Shown here one piece after another: positions 25,418 to 34,313 of a DNA stretch of 64,000 nucleotides (the first letter of the stretch is position 1; each line of letters begins with the position of its first letter). A program made the translations under genes and the position numbers. Origin of the DNA: UBA6522 sp965205045 (GTDB taxonomy: Bacteria > Pseudomonadota > Gammaproteobacteria > Steroidobacterales > Rariloculaceae); NCBI GenBank assembly GCA_965205045.1, contig OZ242031.1:1302001-1366000 (forward strand), read 5' to 3'. Below the pieces are notes generated by a model. The model was not told the DNA's origin, did not search any database, and was given only the letters and a program-made list of their open reading frames with translations.

Positions 25418-27118
25418 TCAGCCTTCGAGGAGGCCGGCCGCCACCCGCCGCGCGTCTTCCATCGTGCCCACGACCCGGTCCCCCGGCACTCGCCCCAGGA
25501 CATCGAGCGCGCGCAGGTTGTTGGCGACGGGGTCCGTGAGGCCGCTCACCACGACCTCGGTTTGCGTCGCCGCGGCCGTGTCGAGGAGTCGTTCGATGAC
25601 CACGGCCGCGGAATGGCTCAAGTAGGTTGTGTCGGAAAAATCGAAGATGACCACTTCGTGATCCCGGATGTCGGCGCCGATGACCGAGACCAGTTCCGGG
25701 GAAGAGGCTGCCGTGAAACGTCCCCGCAAAACCACCAGGCCGACTCGCGCCGAATGGGGGCCCGCTTCCGCCATGTCCGCATGGCCCGCGAAGAATGTCC
25801 GGTCCAGCACCGGTACGGAAATCACGTTGTCCAGTTCCAGGGACTCCAACTGCCGCGCGCGCACCAGGCCGGCGACGATCAGTCCGATCGCCACGGCGGT
25901 GATCAGGTCGATGAAGACGGTCAGGCCCAAGGTCGCCAGCATGACGACCAGGTGTCCGCGGGGAATGCGGTGCGCGCGCACCAGCAGTTTCCAATCGATG
26001 ATTCTCCAGCCGATTCTCATCAGGATGGCGGCGAGCGCGGCAAGGGGAATCGGCTCCACGAGCGGGGCCATACCCAGCATCAACGCCAGAATGAGCACGG
26101 ACGGCACGACGCTGGAGACCCGGGTGCGGCCGCCCGAGAGAATGTTGGCCACGGTGAGCTGGGTGGCGCCGGCCGCGGGCATGCCGCCAATCAGGCCCGC
26201 GGCCACGTTGCCGATGCCCTGGCCCACCAATTCGCGGTTCGGGTCGTGGCGCGCCCCGGTGAACGAATCCGCCACCAGCGAAGTGATCAGGGTTCTCATC
26301 GAGGCGAACAGGGCGAGAATGATCGCCGGCTCCACGGAACCGGCCAGCATGGCCGCGGAAGGCATCGGCAGGTGCAGTTCGGGCAGACCCGCCGGGATCG
26401 GCCCGATGACCGGCGCCTCGCGCAGCCACAGGACGCCCAGCAGGGTACCGAGACCCAGCCCCGCGACGGTGGGTGGCACGAGCTTTGCCAGCCGGCGGGG
26501 CCAGAGCAGGCATATGGCGAGCGTGGCGGCGAAGATGACCGTGGCGCTGACGTTGGCCTGGGCCAACGCTTCCGGCAGGTTGCGCAGCGCGCCCATCGGC
26601 CCCCCCGGCGCTATGGGGGATCCGAGAAACGGCAGAAGCTGAATCAGAATGATGATGACGCCGATGCCGGAATTGAATCCGGAGAGGACCATATACGGAG
26701 TGTGGGCCGCGTAGCGGCCGACTCCCGACAATCCCAGCAGCACCTGCAGGCAACCGCCCATGACGACGATCGTCAGGGCCTCGGTAAGGCTGGCTGCATG
26801 ATTGGCGACGATCACGGCCGTGACGACCGCCATGGCGGCCGAGGGGCAGGATACCTGCGCCCGCGTGCCGCCGAACATTCCGGCGAAAAATCCGACCGCG
26901 ATGGCGCCGTACAGGCCGGCGGCAGGCCCGAGGCCCGACACCAGGCCGTAGGCGAGCGCGGCGGGGAGCGCCACGGCCGTGGCGGTGATGCCGCCGTAGA
27001 TGTCGCCGCTGAGGTTGTCGAAGCGGTGGTTCAATCGCTGCTGTCCTTGGCCGGGGCCGCTTTGGCAGGGGTTGCCGCCACCTGGAAACGCATGGCGCGC
27101 CAACCCGCAAATTGGCAC
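25418..27118 (-). CDS. SulP-family anion transporter with STAS domain
   Basis: At 566 residues this has the SulP core of about 12 membrane segments beginning with LSGDIYGGITATAVALPAALAYGL. The FFAGMFGGTRAQVSCPSAAM and GQGIGNVAAGLIGGMPAAGA motifs follow, and a cytoplasmic STAS domain (VVIFDFSDTTYLSHSA) lies at the C-terminus. Family members move sulfate, bicarbonate or dicarboxylates. The first 30 residues are unusual for the family, so a start at the internal TTG before NHRFDNLSG is possible. The stop codon lies inside an 18-base tandem duplication at 25391-25426. Confidence 0.88.
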   Translation of the reverse strand: MPICGLARHAFPGGGNPCQSGPGQGQQRLNHRFDNLSGDIYGGITATAVALPAALAYGLVSGLGPAAGLYGAIAVGFFAGMFGGTRAQVSCPSAAMAVVTAVIVANHAASLTEALTIVVMGGCLQVLLGLSGVGRYAAHTPYMVLSGFNSGIGVIIILIQLLPFLGSPIAPGGPMGALRNLPEALAQANVSATVIFAATLAICLLWPRRLAKLVPPTVAGLGLGTLLGVLWLREAPVIGPIPAGLPELHLPMPSAAMLAGSVEPAIILALFASMRTLITSLVADSFTGARHDPNRELVGQGIGNVAAGLIGGMPAAGATQLTVANILSGGRTRVSSVVPSVLILALMLGMAPLVEPIPLAALAAILMRIGWRIIDWKLLVRAHRIPRGHLVVMLATLGLTVFIDLITAVAIGLIVAGLVRARQLESLELDNVISVPVLDRTFFAGHADMAEAGPHSARVGLVVLRGRFTAASSPELVSVIGADIRDHEVVIFDFSDTTYLSHSAAVVIERLLDTAAATQTEVVVSGLTDPVANNLRALDVLGRVPGDRVVGTMEDARRVAAGLLEG

Positions 27119-27334
27119 GGCTCCGGGTCAATCGTGTAATCTCCGGTCGATGGGCTGCCTGGCGCCCGTTCCCGCAACACGCTATCGAAAGAAGCGATAG
27201 TACTCGATATCCTCGTCGCTGAAACGGGAACGAATGCGCTTGCGCCACGATTGCCGGGCACGACCGTCTGTCGGCCGGTACGAATACATGCCTGTTTTCA
27301 ACAGGTTGGGTTGCAGGAGGCGTGAAGGTTCGAA

Positions 27335-28633
27335 ATGACGGCCAATGACACGACCGCGGCCGCGGCCGGCCGCGACATGGACACCAACTGGAACTGGACC
27401 CGGCCCATCGCCGCGCCCGGGCCGATGGCGGTCGACTTCGAGGAGCGCGTCGATTTCGATCGATTGCGGCGCTACCGGGTCGCCCGAACCCGCTGGGCGC
27501 TGCGCAATTCCGGCCTGGGCTCGGTGCTCTGCTTCGACAACAACAACATTCGCTACATCACCGGCAGCGTGATCGGCGAATGGTCGCGGGACAAGATCTG
27601 CCGTTATGCGCTGTTTACGGCCGACTGCGAGCCCTACCTGTGGGACTTCGGCTCGGCCGCGACCCACCACCGGCTGTTCGCGCCGTGGCTGGAACAGGAG
27701 CGCTGCAAGGCGGGCATGCTCGGGTTGCGCGGCTCGGTTCCCGAGGAAGGCGGGCTGTTCAGGCAGGCCGCCGAGGAGATCAAGCGACTCCTGCAGCGCG
27801 AGGGCGTCGCCGACATGCCCGTCGGCGTCGATATCTGCGAGCCGCCCATGCTGTTCGCCCTGCAGGCCGCGGGCCTCGAGGTCCGAGACGGCCAGCAGGT
27901 CATGCTCGACGCCCGGCAGATCAAGAGCATGGACGAGGTCGTGCTGCTCAACATGTCCGCCGCCATTGTCGACGGCGCCTACCAGGGCATTTCCGAAGCG
28001 CTCAAGCCCGGCGCCAGGGAAAACGAAATGGTGGCGCTGGCCAACAAGATTCTCTACGAGTCCGGTTCCGACGACGTGGAGGCGATCAACGCCGTCTCCG
28101 GCGAGCGCTGCAGCCCCCATCCGCACAATTTCACCGACCGCATGTATCGCCCGGGCGACCAGGCCTTCTTCGACATCATCCAGTCGTACATGGGATACCG
28201 CACCTGCTACTACCGCACGATCAACGTGGGCTCGGCGACCCCGGCGCAGCGGGACGCCTACCGCCGCGCGCGCGAATGGATCGACGCCGCCATCGACATG
28301 GTCCGGCCGGGCGTGACCACGGACAGGATCGCCGCGTTGTGGCCGAAGGCGCCCGAGTTCGGCTTCGCCAACGAGATGGAAGCCTTCGGCCTGCAGTTCG
28401 GCCACGGGCTGGGGCTGGCCCTGCACGAACGGCCCATCATCAGCCGGCTGGTATCCTTCGACAGCCCGTTCGAGTTGCAGGAGGGGATGGTCTTCGCGCT
28501 GGAGACGTACTGCCCGGCGGCCGACGGCAACGGCGCGGCGCGGATCGAGGAGGAAGTGGTGGTCACACCCGACGGCTGCCGGGTCATCACGCTGTTCCCG
28601 GCCCAGGACCTGTATATCGCCAACGAGTACTAG
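27335..28633 (+). CDS. M24-family metallopeptidase-like enzyme (DddP/creatinase-like)
   Basis: A 432-residue protein with an N-terminal creatinase-like domain (RWALRNSGLGSVLCFDNNNIRY) and a C-terminal pita-bread fold. The M24 metal ligands are only partly kept: Asp in FFDIIQSYMGY, His in FGHGLGLALHE, Glu in MVFALET and Glu in RIEEEVVV. The second Asp of the canonical SDITRT motif is replaced by Cys (TCYYRT). The N-terminal layout is similar to the DMSP lyase DddP, but substrate cannot be assigned. A semialdehyde dehydrogenase gene follows 177 bases downstream on the same strand. Confidence 0.75.
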   Translation: MTANDTTAAAAGRDMDTNWNWTRPIAAPGPMAVDFEERVDFDRLRRYRVARTRWALRNSGLGSVLCFDNNNIRYITGSVIGEWSRDKICRYALFTADCEPYLWDFGSAATHHRLFAPWLEQERCKAGMLGLRGSVPEEGGLFRQAAEEIKRLLQREGVADMPVGVDICEPPMLFALQAAGLEVRDGQQVMLDARQIKSMDEVVLLNMSAAIVDGAYQGISEALKPGARENEMVALANKILYESGSDDVEAINAVSGERCSPHPHNFTDRMYRPGDQAFFDIIQSYMGYRTCYYRTINVGSATPAQRDAYRRAREWIDAAIDMVRPGVTTDRIAALWPKAPEFGFANEMEAFGLQFGHGLGLALHERPIISRLVSFDSPFELQEGMVFALETYCPAADGNGAARIEEEVVVTPDGCRVITLFPAQDLYIANEY

Positions 28634-28809
28634 CGAGGCTCCGCCTCAGACCGACGAGGCATGTGTTTCAATCTACTGATTTCACAGAAAATTTTCAAAA
28701 CTTGACTCAACTGTAAAGATGACGCCCGCTCAAGGAGTCTAGCTGCTCGATACTTCAGTCCCGTAATCCCGAATCAAATGCCAGTGTCCTGCCCCAGGAG
28801 TTCGTGCCA

Positions 28810-30276
28810 ATGAGTACCAACCCGATCAGCCACATTCCCAGTTCCGACATGCGCACCCGGTTGTTCATCGGCGGCGAATGGTGCGACGCCTCCGACGGCG
28901 GGACCTTCCCGGTGGAGGACCCGTCGACCGAAACGACCATCGCCGAAGTTGCCAGCGCGACCGTGGACGACGCGATTCGTGCCGTGGAAGTCGCTCATGA
29001 GGCAGGCCGCGAGTGGGCCAGTCGCGTACCCCGTGAAAGGGCCGAGGTCCTGCGCCGGGCGTGGGAACTGCTGCGGCAGAATCGCCGGACCATCGCCGAG
29101 TACATCGTCCGGGAGAACGGCAAGGCCCTGCCCGACGCGTACGGAGAAACCGACTACGCCAACGAGTTCTTCCGCTGGTACTCCGAGGAAGCGGTCCGCA
29201 ACTACGGAGAGATTCTCACCTCCCCCTCCGGCGGCAACCGGATCGTCGTGCTGCAACAGCCCATCGGCGTCAGCGTGCTGGTCACGCCGTGGAACTACCC
29301 TTCGGCCATGGCCACGCGCAAGATTGCGCCGGCCATCGCCGCCGGCTGCCCGGTCATCCTCAAGCCGGCGTCGGATACGCCGCTGACCGCGTTGCTCGTG
29401 GCGGACATCCTCACCGAGGCGGGCGTGCCGCCGGGCGTGATGAACGTGGTGCCGTCGCGCCGCTCCGGCGAAGCGGTCGACGCGATGCTGCATCACCCGC
29501 TGGTGCGCAAGCTGTCGTTCACAGGCTCCACCGAAGTCGGCAGGGCCCTGTTGCGCTCGGCGTCCGACTGCATCGTCGACTGCTCCATGGAACTGGGCGG
29601 CAATGCGCCCTTCCTGGTCTTCGACGATGCCGACATTGACGCGGCCGTCGAGGGCGCGATGATCGCGAAGATGCGCAACGGCGGCGAGGCCTGCACCGCC
29701 GCCAACCGCTTCTACGCCCACCGGGCGATCTACGACGAGTTCACCGGCAAGTTCGCCGCCGCCATGGAGGCCATCAAGGTCGGGCCGGGGCTGGAGCCCG
29801 GCGTCGAGCTGGGCCCCATGGTGAACGCGTGGGCCATCAAGGACATCCACCGGCTGGTGGACGACGCGACGTCCCGGGGCTCGGAAGTCGTCACGGGCGG
29901 CGCCCCGCTGGATCGTGTCGGCTACTACTATCCGCCCACGGTATTGTCCCAGGTTCCCCAGGCGGCCGATATCCTCCGCGAAGAGGTCTTCGGTCCCGTG
30001 GCCCCGGTGGTGCCGTTCAGCGACGACGACGAGGTCATTCATGCTGCCAACGATACCGAATACGGCCTGGTGTCCTATCTGTACACCGGCAGCCTGAAGC
30101 GCGGCATGGCGGTTTCCGAACGCCTCGAAGCCGGGATGATCGGCCTCAACCGCGGGCTCGTCTCCGACCCCGCCGCACCCTTCGGCGGCTCCAAGCAGAG
30201 CGGCCTCGGCCGCGAAGGCTCCCACGAAGGCATGATGGAGTACATGGAGACCAAGTACATCGCCGTGGAGTGGTAG
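28810..30276 (+). CDS. NAD(P)-dependent aldehyde dehydrogenase, succinate-semialdehyde type
   Basis: The 488-residue protein has the aldehyde dehydrogenase core. PWNYPSAMATRKIAPAIAAG binds the cofactor, FTGSTEVGR and MELGGNAPF carry the general-base Glu, and GGEACTAANR carries the nucleophilic Cys. The C-terminus has PFGGSKQSGLGREGSHEG. Closest recalled relatives are GabD-like semialdehyde dehydrogenases. AGGAG ten bases upstream supports this ATG over the GTG two codons before. The preceding M24 gene may supply its substrate, which is an inference from proximity. Confidence 0.85.
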   Translation: MSTNPISHIPSSDMRTRLFIGGEWCDASDGGTFPVEDPSTETTIAEVASATVDDAIRAVEVAHEAGREWASRVPRERAEVLRRAWELLRQNRRTIAEYIVRENGKALPDAYGETDYANEFFRWYSEEAVRNYGEILTSPSGGNRIVVLQQPIGVSVLVTPWNYPSAMATRKIAPAIAAGCPVILKPASDTPLTALLVADILTEAGVPPGVMNVVPSRRSGEAVDAMLHHPLVRKLSFTGSTEVGRALLRSASDCIVDCSMELGGNAPFLVFDDADIDAAVEGAMIAKMRNGGEACTAANRFYAHRAIYDEFTGKFAAAMEAIKVGPGLEPGVELGPMVNAWAIKDIHRLVDDATSRGSEVVTGGAPLDRVGYYYPPTVLSQVPQAADILREEVFGPVAPVVPFSDDDEVIHAANDTEYGLVSYLYTGSLKRGMAVSERLEAGMIGLNRGLVSDPAAPFGGSKQSGLGREGSHEGMMEYMETKYIAVEW

Positions 30277-30395
30277 CGGTCCGATGATCGGCTTACGTTG
30301 CCGTCCGGAACGGGATGGCTGAAGTGCACTTGTCTGTAGTGCACAGTCATGATACAACTTGACATACATAATGTAAGACGATTTTGTAGGACAAC

Positions 30396-30689
30396 ATGAC
30401 CGTACTGAGCATCCGTCTGCCCGAGCGCCTCGAAGCCGAGTTGAGCGAGGAATCCAGCCTGGCCGGACAGTCAAGATCGCTCATCGCACGCACGGCGTTG
30501 GAACAGTTCCTCGCCGACCGGCGCCGCGACCGCTTTCTTGCCCAACTGACCCGTGCGGCGTCCGCAATCAACGCCGGGGAGGCCGTTGCACTGGCGGAAG
30601 AAGCCCTGCCGTTCGACGACGAAGCTCTGGCGTTGACTGAGAAGCGCCGCCAGGTGAACGACCCCCCGATTGACAGCTCCAGGGCATGA
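30396..30689 (+). CDS. Ribbon-helix-helix antitoxin
   Basis: This 97-residue protein starts with TVLSIRLPERLEAELSEES, a typical RHH strand and helix, followed by a second helix with RSLIARTALEQFL. An acidic C-terminal part (EEALPFDDEALAL) follows. The stop overlaps the start of the MazF-like toxin (ATGA). Immediately upstream lies an AT-rich stretch with TTGACA at 30359 and an imperfect palindrome over CTTGACAT...AATGTAAG, a plausible autoregulatory promoter. Confidence 0.82.
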   Translation: MTVLSIRLPERLEAELSEESSLAGQSRSLIARTALEQFLADRRRDRFLAQLTRAASAINAGEAVALAEEALPFDDEALALTEKRRQVNDPPIDSSRA

Positions 30690-31051
30690 AGGACGCCATT
30701 CGCCGGGGCCAGGTCTGGGTTGCCAACCTGAATCCCAACCGCGGCCGCGAGGTCGGCAAGGTTAGGCCGGTGCTCGTCATACAGGGAAATTGGCTGAGCG
30801 CGGCACAAACGGGCACCGTGGTGGTCTTGCCGCTGACGAGCGATGTCCGCCCGGACGCCGAACCGCTACGCCCGACCATTCGCGCCCGGGACGCCTTGCG
30901 CCTGGACTCGCAGGTAATCGTCGACCAACCTCGCACTCTGGACCGCCAGCGCCTTGGCGAAGGTCCCCTGACCGAATTGACGGATAGCGAAATGCAGAAT
31001 GTTGAACGTACCCTGCTTGCCGTCCTGGGCGTGCATTCAGAGTTAATCTGA
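30686..31051 (+). CDS. MazF/PemK-like endoribonuclease toxin
   Basis: The 121-residue product has the full MazF core: IRRGQVWVANLNPNRG, KVRPVLVIQGN, TVVVLPLTSDVRP and SQVIVDQPRTLDRQRL. The conserved Arg of RPVL and the later QxRT-like segment fit an active mRNA interferase. It overlaps the antitoxin gene by four bases, so production is coupled. This is an independent locus from the MazF-like pair at the window start, and the two toxins are clearly divergent. Confidence 0.87.
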   Translation: MKDAIRRGQVWVANLNPNRGREVGKVRPVLVIQGNWLSAAQTGTVVVLPLTSDVRPDAEPLRPTIRARDALRLDSQVIVDQPRTLDRQRLGEGPLTELTDSEMQNVERTLLAVLGVHSELI

Positions 31052-31153
31052 TCCGGCTCGATCCCCCGTTGACCAATTCCGGGAACCGCCCTCTCCCGCA
31101 AAATGGTCCGGCTGTGCAACAATTCGTCTGCGTCCAGCGAGGAGCCAACCGCA

Positions 31154-32011
31154 GTGAAGCTTTGCCGATTCAATGAGACCAGGCTGGGTTACGTTCAGGA
31201 CGACACCGTGCTCGATGTCACCGCGGCGCTGGATGTCATCCCGGGGGCTCGCTGGCCGCTGCCCGCACGGGGGGACCTGTTGATCCGCCATCTGGATGCC
31301 GTTCGCGAACGCGTGGCGGATGTGCGGGCCGGGGCGGCGAGTCATGACGTTTCCGGAGTCACGCTCTACAGCCCGGTAGCCAATCCCACCAAGTTGATCG
31401 GCGCGCCGGTCAACTACCAGACCCACATTGATGAAGCCGAGGCGGACGAAGGCATCGTCTTTGATCAGAACGTCATCAAGCCCATCAGCGAATCGCTGTG
31501 TTTCCTCAAGGCGTGCTCGTCGCTGGTGGGTCCGGGCCAGGGCGTCACGCGCAGTTTTCCCGACCGGCGCACGGACCACGAACTCGAGCTTGCGGTGGTG
31601 ATCGGGAGGGAAACGCGCGGCATCGCCCGCGAGCGCGCCCTGGACTGCGTTGCCGGCTATACCATGGGTCTGGACATGAGCGTGCGGGGCGGCGAGGACC
31701 GGAGCATCCGTAAGTCCGTCGACTCCTACTCGGTGCTGGGTCCCTGGCTGACCACCGCCGACGAGATCGACGATCCGAACAACCTCAACCTGCGGTTGAG
31801 GCTCAACGGGGAAATCCGCCAGGATTCCAACACCCGTCACCTGATATACGATGTGCAGATGTTGATCTCGAAGTGCTCGGAGTTCTACACGCTTCTGCCG
31901 GGCGATGTGATCTACACCGGCACGCCGGCCGGCGTCGGGCCCGTCAAGCCGGGAGACGTCCTGGAGTGCGAAATCGAGGGAATCGGCTCGATGCACGTAC
32001 CGGTTCGCTGA
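31154..32011 (+). CDS. Fumarylacetoacetate hydrolase-family enzyme, probable fumarylpyruvate hydrolase
   Basis: A 285-residue FAH-family protein with LIGAPVNYQTHI, the metal-binding glutamates in DHELELAVVIGRE, GLDMSVRGGEDR and the C-terminal PGDVIYTGTPAGVGPVKPGD signature. These enzymes hydrolyse or hydrate acylpyruvates in aromatic catabolism. The next gene encodes gentisate dioxygenase only 41 bases downstream, so hydrolysis of the ring-cleavage product (maleyl- or fumarylpyruvate) is the likely role. The start is a GTG with GAGGAG about nine bases upstream; an upstream ATG frame has no family similarity. Confidence 0.83.
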   Translation: MKLCRFNETRLGYVQDDTVLDVTAALDVIPGARWPLPARGDLLIRHLDAVRERVADVRAGAASHDVSGVTLYSPVANPTKLIGAPVNYQTHIDEAEADEGIVFDQNVIKPISESLCFLKACSSLVGPGQGVTRSFPDRRTDHELELAVVIGRETRGIARERALDCVAGYTMGLDMSVRGGEDRSIRKSVDSYSVLGPWLTTADEIDDPNNLNLRLRLNGEIRQDSNTRHLIYDVQMLISKCSEFYTLLPGDVIYTGTPAGVGPVKPGDVLECEIEGIGSMHVPVR

Positions 32012-32052
32012 CTGGAGGAGATCGGACTTGTAACCCGATTCCGAAAAAGGCC

Positions 32053-33132
32053 ATGGCAACGAATCGCAACCCGCGGCATGTTCACGTCGACACGGCGGAA
32101 CTGAAGGAGGCTCATCCGGACTTCTACCGCGACGTGCAGGACACGAAGCTCTGGCCGCTGTGGGAAGAAATGAACCAGTTCGCCAACCGGACCGAGCCCG
32201 GCCCGGGCATGGTGCCGGCGCTCTGGCGCTACAGCGACGTACGCCCGCTAGTGATGCGTAGCGGGGACCTGATCTCGGCGGAGGAAGCGGAGCGCCGCGT
32301 GCTCGCGCTGATGAATCCGGGGCTCAAGCCGAACATGGCCGTGACGCCGACGATCTACGCCGGCTACCAGCTCGTCATGCCCGGCGAGGTGGCGCCCTCG
32401 CATCGCCACAGCTCCGCCGCGTTCCGGTTCGTCCTCGAGGGCGGCGGCGCCTACACGGCCGTGAACGGCGAGCGCACCTACATGTATCCGGGCGACTTCG
32501 TGGTCACGCCGTCGCGCACCTGGCACGACCACGGCAACGAAACCGACGAGCCGATGATCTGGCTGGACGGGCTCGACTGGCCTCTCACCAACAAGCTCGG
32601 CCTGACGTATTTCGAGGCCTGGCCCGGATTCCAGCATCCGGAAACGAGGCCGCCCGGCGATTCCGCTGTGCGTTACGGCATGGGTGTCGTCCCGCTTGGG
32701 CACGAACACCGCGCCGCGTACACGCCCGTGGTCAATTACACCTACGAACGAACCCGGGAGGCACTGGCGGCCACGATCCGATCCAGCGAGCCGGACCCGT
32801 GCCACGGTGTGAAAACCCGCTACACCAATCCGCTCACCGGCGACGACGCCATACCGACGCTGTCCGCCTTCATCCAGCTATTGCCAGCCGGGTTCCGCGG
32901 GGCGCCCTGCCGGCAGACGGACGCCTGCGTCTATTCGGTGGTCGAGGGCACCGGGCGCACCGAAATCGGCGACGTCGTGCTGGAATGGGGACCGAAGGAC
33001 ACCTTCGCAGTCCCCATCTGGGCCCAACACCGCCACATCGCCGCCGACGAAGACGCCGTACTGTTCAGTTTCTCCGACCGCGGCCTCCAGGAAAAACTCG
33101 GTCTCTGGCGCGAACAGCGAGCCCGCCCCTGA
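32053..33132 (+). CDS. Gentisate 1,2-dioxygenase
   Basis: The 359-residue protein is a bicupin that opens the gentisate ring with ferrous iron and oxygen to give maleylpyruvate. The N-terminal cupin has the iron ligands in APSHRHSSAAFRF and TWHDHGNE. The second cupin retains the DVVLEWGPKDTFAVP core. Early segments (DFYRDVQDTKLWPLWEEM and PALWRYSDVRPLVMRSG) are characteristic of the family. It follows the FAH-family gene closely, forming a lower gentisate pathway pair. No maleylpyruvate isomerase is visible, so direct hydrolysis or a distant isomerase is implied. Confidence 0.9.
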   Translation: MATNRNPRHVHVDTAELKEAHPDFYRDVQDTKLWPLWEEMNQFANRTEPGPGMVPALWRYSDVRPLVMRSGDLISAEEAERRVLALMNPGLKPNMAVTPTIYAGYQLVMPGEVAPSHRHSSAAFRFVLEGGGAYTAVNGERTYMYPGDFVVTPSRTWHDHGNETDEPMIWLDGLDWPLTNKLGLTYFEAWPGFQHPETRPPGDSAVRYGMGVVPLGHEHRAAYTPVVNYTYERTREALAATIRSSEPDPCHGVKTRYTNPLTGDDAIPTLSAFIQLLPAGFRGAPCRQTDACVYSVVEGTGRTEIGDVVLEWGPKDTFAVPIWAQHRHIAADEDAVLFSFSDRGLQEKLGLWREQRARP

Positions 33133-33140
33133 TCCCCCAA

Positions 33141-33200
33141 GGCGTCTGTGCGTATCACCCTTGCGCGCGTCGCGGATAAGGAACGGGCCACGGACGACCC
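33141..33200 (+). repeat. Truncated copy of the long-hairpin element
   Basis: This 60-base segment matches one terminal arm and the beginning of the core of the adjacent full element, in the opposite orientation. It has the same GTGCG arm core and a GGGCCACGG core segment. The partner arm is absent. It starts nine bases after the gentisate dioxygenase stop. Confidence 0.6.
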
Positions 33201-33204
33201 AAAA

Positions 33205-33345
33205 GGGGTGTGTGCGTACAACCCTTGCGCGCTCAATCGATCTCCGCCATCCCTGGCGGAGATCGAATCGAGGGTTCGTCGCTTTGGGCCATCCGTGGCA
33301 CGCTCCTCACCCACGACGCGCGCAAGGGTTGTACGCACACACCCC
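33205..33345. repeat. Long-hairpin intergenic element, copy 2 (141 bp, inverted relative to copy 1)
   Basis: Perfectly complementary 28-base arms (33205-33232 and 33318-33345) enclose a core containing CCGCCATCCCTGGCGG and GGCCATCCGTGGC. Read on the minus strand the core aligns with that of the 10.2-kb element, while the arms differ at several positions that remain paired. It sits between two convergent genes, like copy 1. Confidence 0.8.
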
Positions 33346-33374
33346 GCTCCCCACGCAGAGGCAAGACAATCGGA

Positions 33375-34187
33375 CTACGAAGCGATGGCCAGTTCGCGCG
33401 ACGCCCCGATACGCTGACGCTGCAACTCCAAGCCCTTCCAGAATACCAACACCCCGTCAAGCATTTCGTTGGCGTTGCGGATGAAGGCATCCTCGTCCAC
33501 CGTGCGTTCGCGGCAGAACGATTCCAGCTCGTCCCAAGTGTGCTGGGCGTGGGTCGCTTCCAGCCTGGCATGCCAACTGAAGAAAGCCAGGTTGAGGCCC
33601 GACAGATTCTGACGCTTCTTGAAGATCTTCCAGCCCTGCACCAGCTCGTCCCAGAACCCGGCCGCGGCCCAGTTCTCCACCGCCCATGACGCGGCCTCGG
33701 CAACGGCATAGTCCTCGCTGCCGTACAGGCGCATGAGCTCATCGCAGAAGTGCAGGGTTTCGGGCGTTCCGAAGCGGCGCTTGCCGAGCTGGGCCAGGGT
33801 CAGGTTCAGCGGCCTGGCCATGCGCAGCAGCAACTCGAAGTGCGCGGCGCCGAAGTGGAAGGTACCGCCCTCGATCGTCCCCACAAGGCTGCCCAGTTCC
33901 GCGTCGTCCCGTGTCCGACCGCGGTATCCCACGCCGATCTCGTTGGCGAGGATCTCCTTGGAGGCCCGCATCTCCTCAAGGGTGTCGGCGTTGACCATCT
34001 TGCGAAGCTGGGCAAACAGGAACTCGTTGGAAAAGACGGAGAACTGAATCAGGAAGGCCTGCGCCTGCTCGCGGGTTGCGAGGCCTTGTCGGAACCATCG
34101 GGTATAGGGGTTGGCGCTGATGACGGGGTGGTTCAGGACCTTCCGGTCCAGACGGCGCCTGAATTGCATGAACGATGACCTGTCCAT
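33375..34187 (-). CDS. Heme-oxygenase-like diiron protein (TenA/CADD-like fold)
   Basis: The 270-residue, all-helical protein resembles the heme-oxygenase-like diiron oxidase superfamily. It has an early NPYTRWFRQGLATREQAQAFL segment and acidic and histidine residues in ILANEIG, HFELLLRM, AVENWA and ARLEATHAQHTWDEL, which could ligate two irons. Members perform diverse oxidations such as N-oxygenation or C-C cleavage. The exact reaction is unknown. It is divergent from an Lrp-family regulator across 126 AT-rich bases, suggesting control by that regulator in response to an amino acid-like effector. Confidence 0.72.
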   Translation of the reverse strand: MDRSSFMQFRRRLDRKVLNHPVISANPYTRWFRQGLATREQAQAFLIQFSVFSNEFLFAQLRKMVNADTLEEMRASKEILANEIGVGYRGRTRDDAELGSLVGTIEGGTFHFGAAHFELLLRMARPLNLTLAQLGKRRFGTPETLHFCDELMRLYGSEDYAVAEAASWAVENWAAAGFWDELVQGWKIFKKRQNLSGLNLAFFSWHARLEATHAQHTWDELESFCRERTVDEDAFIRNANEMLDGVLVFWKGLELQRQRIGASRELAIAS

Positions 34188-34272
34188 CGATACTTCTCCA
34201 ATTTGTTGACTGTGAATGAAATTTTAATCCAGGATGAGTAGATTATTTGTTCAACTTCTAATGTAATATCCA

Positions 34273-34291
34273 CTAATATTAGAGTTATAAT
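34273..34291 (+). promoter_or_regulatory. Palindrome and -10 box between the oxygenase and lrp-like genes
   Basis: A perfect CTAATATTAG palindrome (34273-34282) overlaps the region just before TATAAT (34286-34291). The -35 is poor, as often seen for regulated promoters. The AT-rich spacer fits an Lrp/AsnC autoregulatory site shared with the divergent gene. Confidence 0.45.
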
Positions 34292-34313
34292 TCACCACTT
34301 GGAGAATTTTAGA

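Noticed and set aside
27182..27289. Short minus-strand frame of 35 residues between sulP and the M24 gene
   Set aside because: It ends in a plausible-looking basic/aromatic stretch, but there is no ribosome-binding site or recognisable homology, so I could not support a gene.
28636..28652. GAGGC-TCC-GCCTC stem after the M24 gene as a terminator
   Set aside because: It lacks a T-tract; the stem is short and could be chance in GC-rich DNA.
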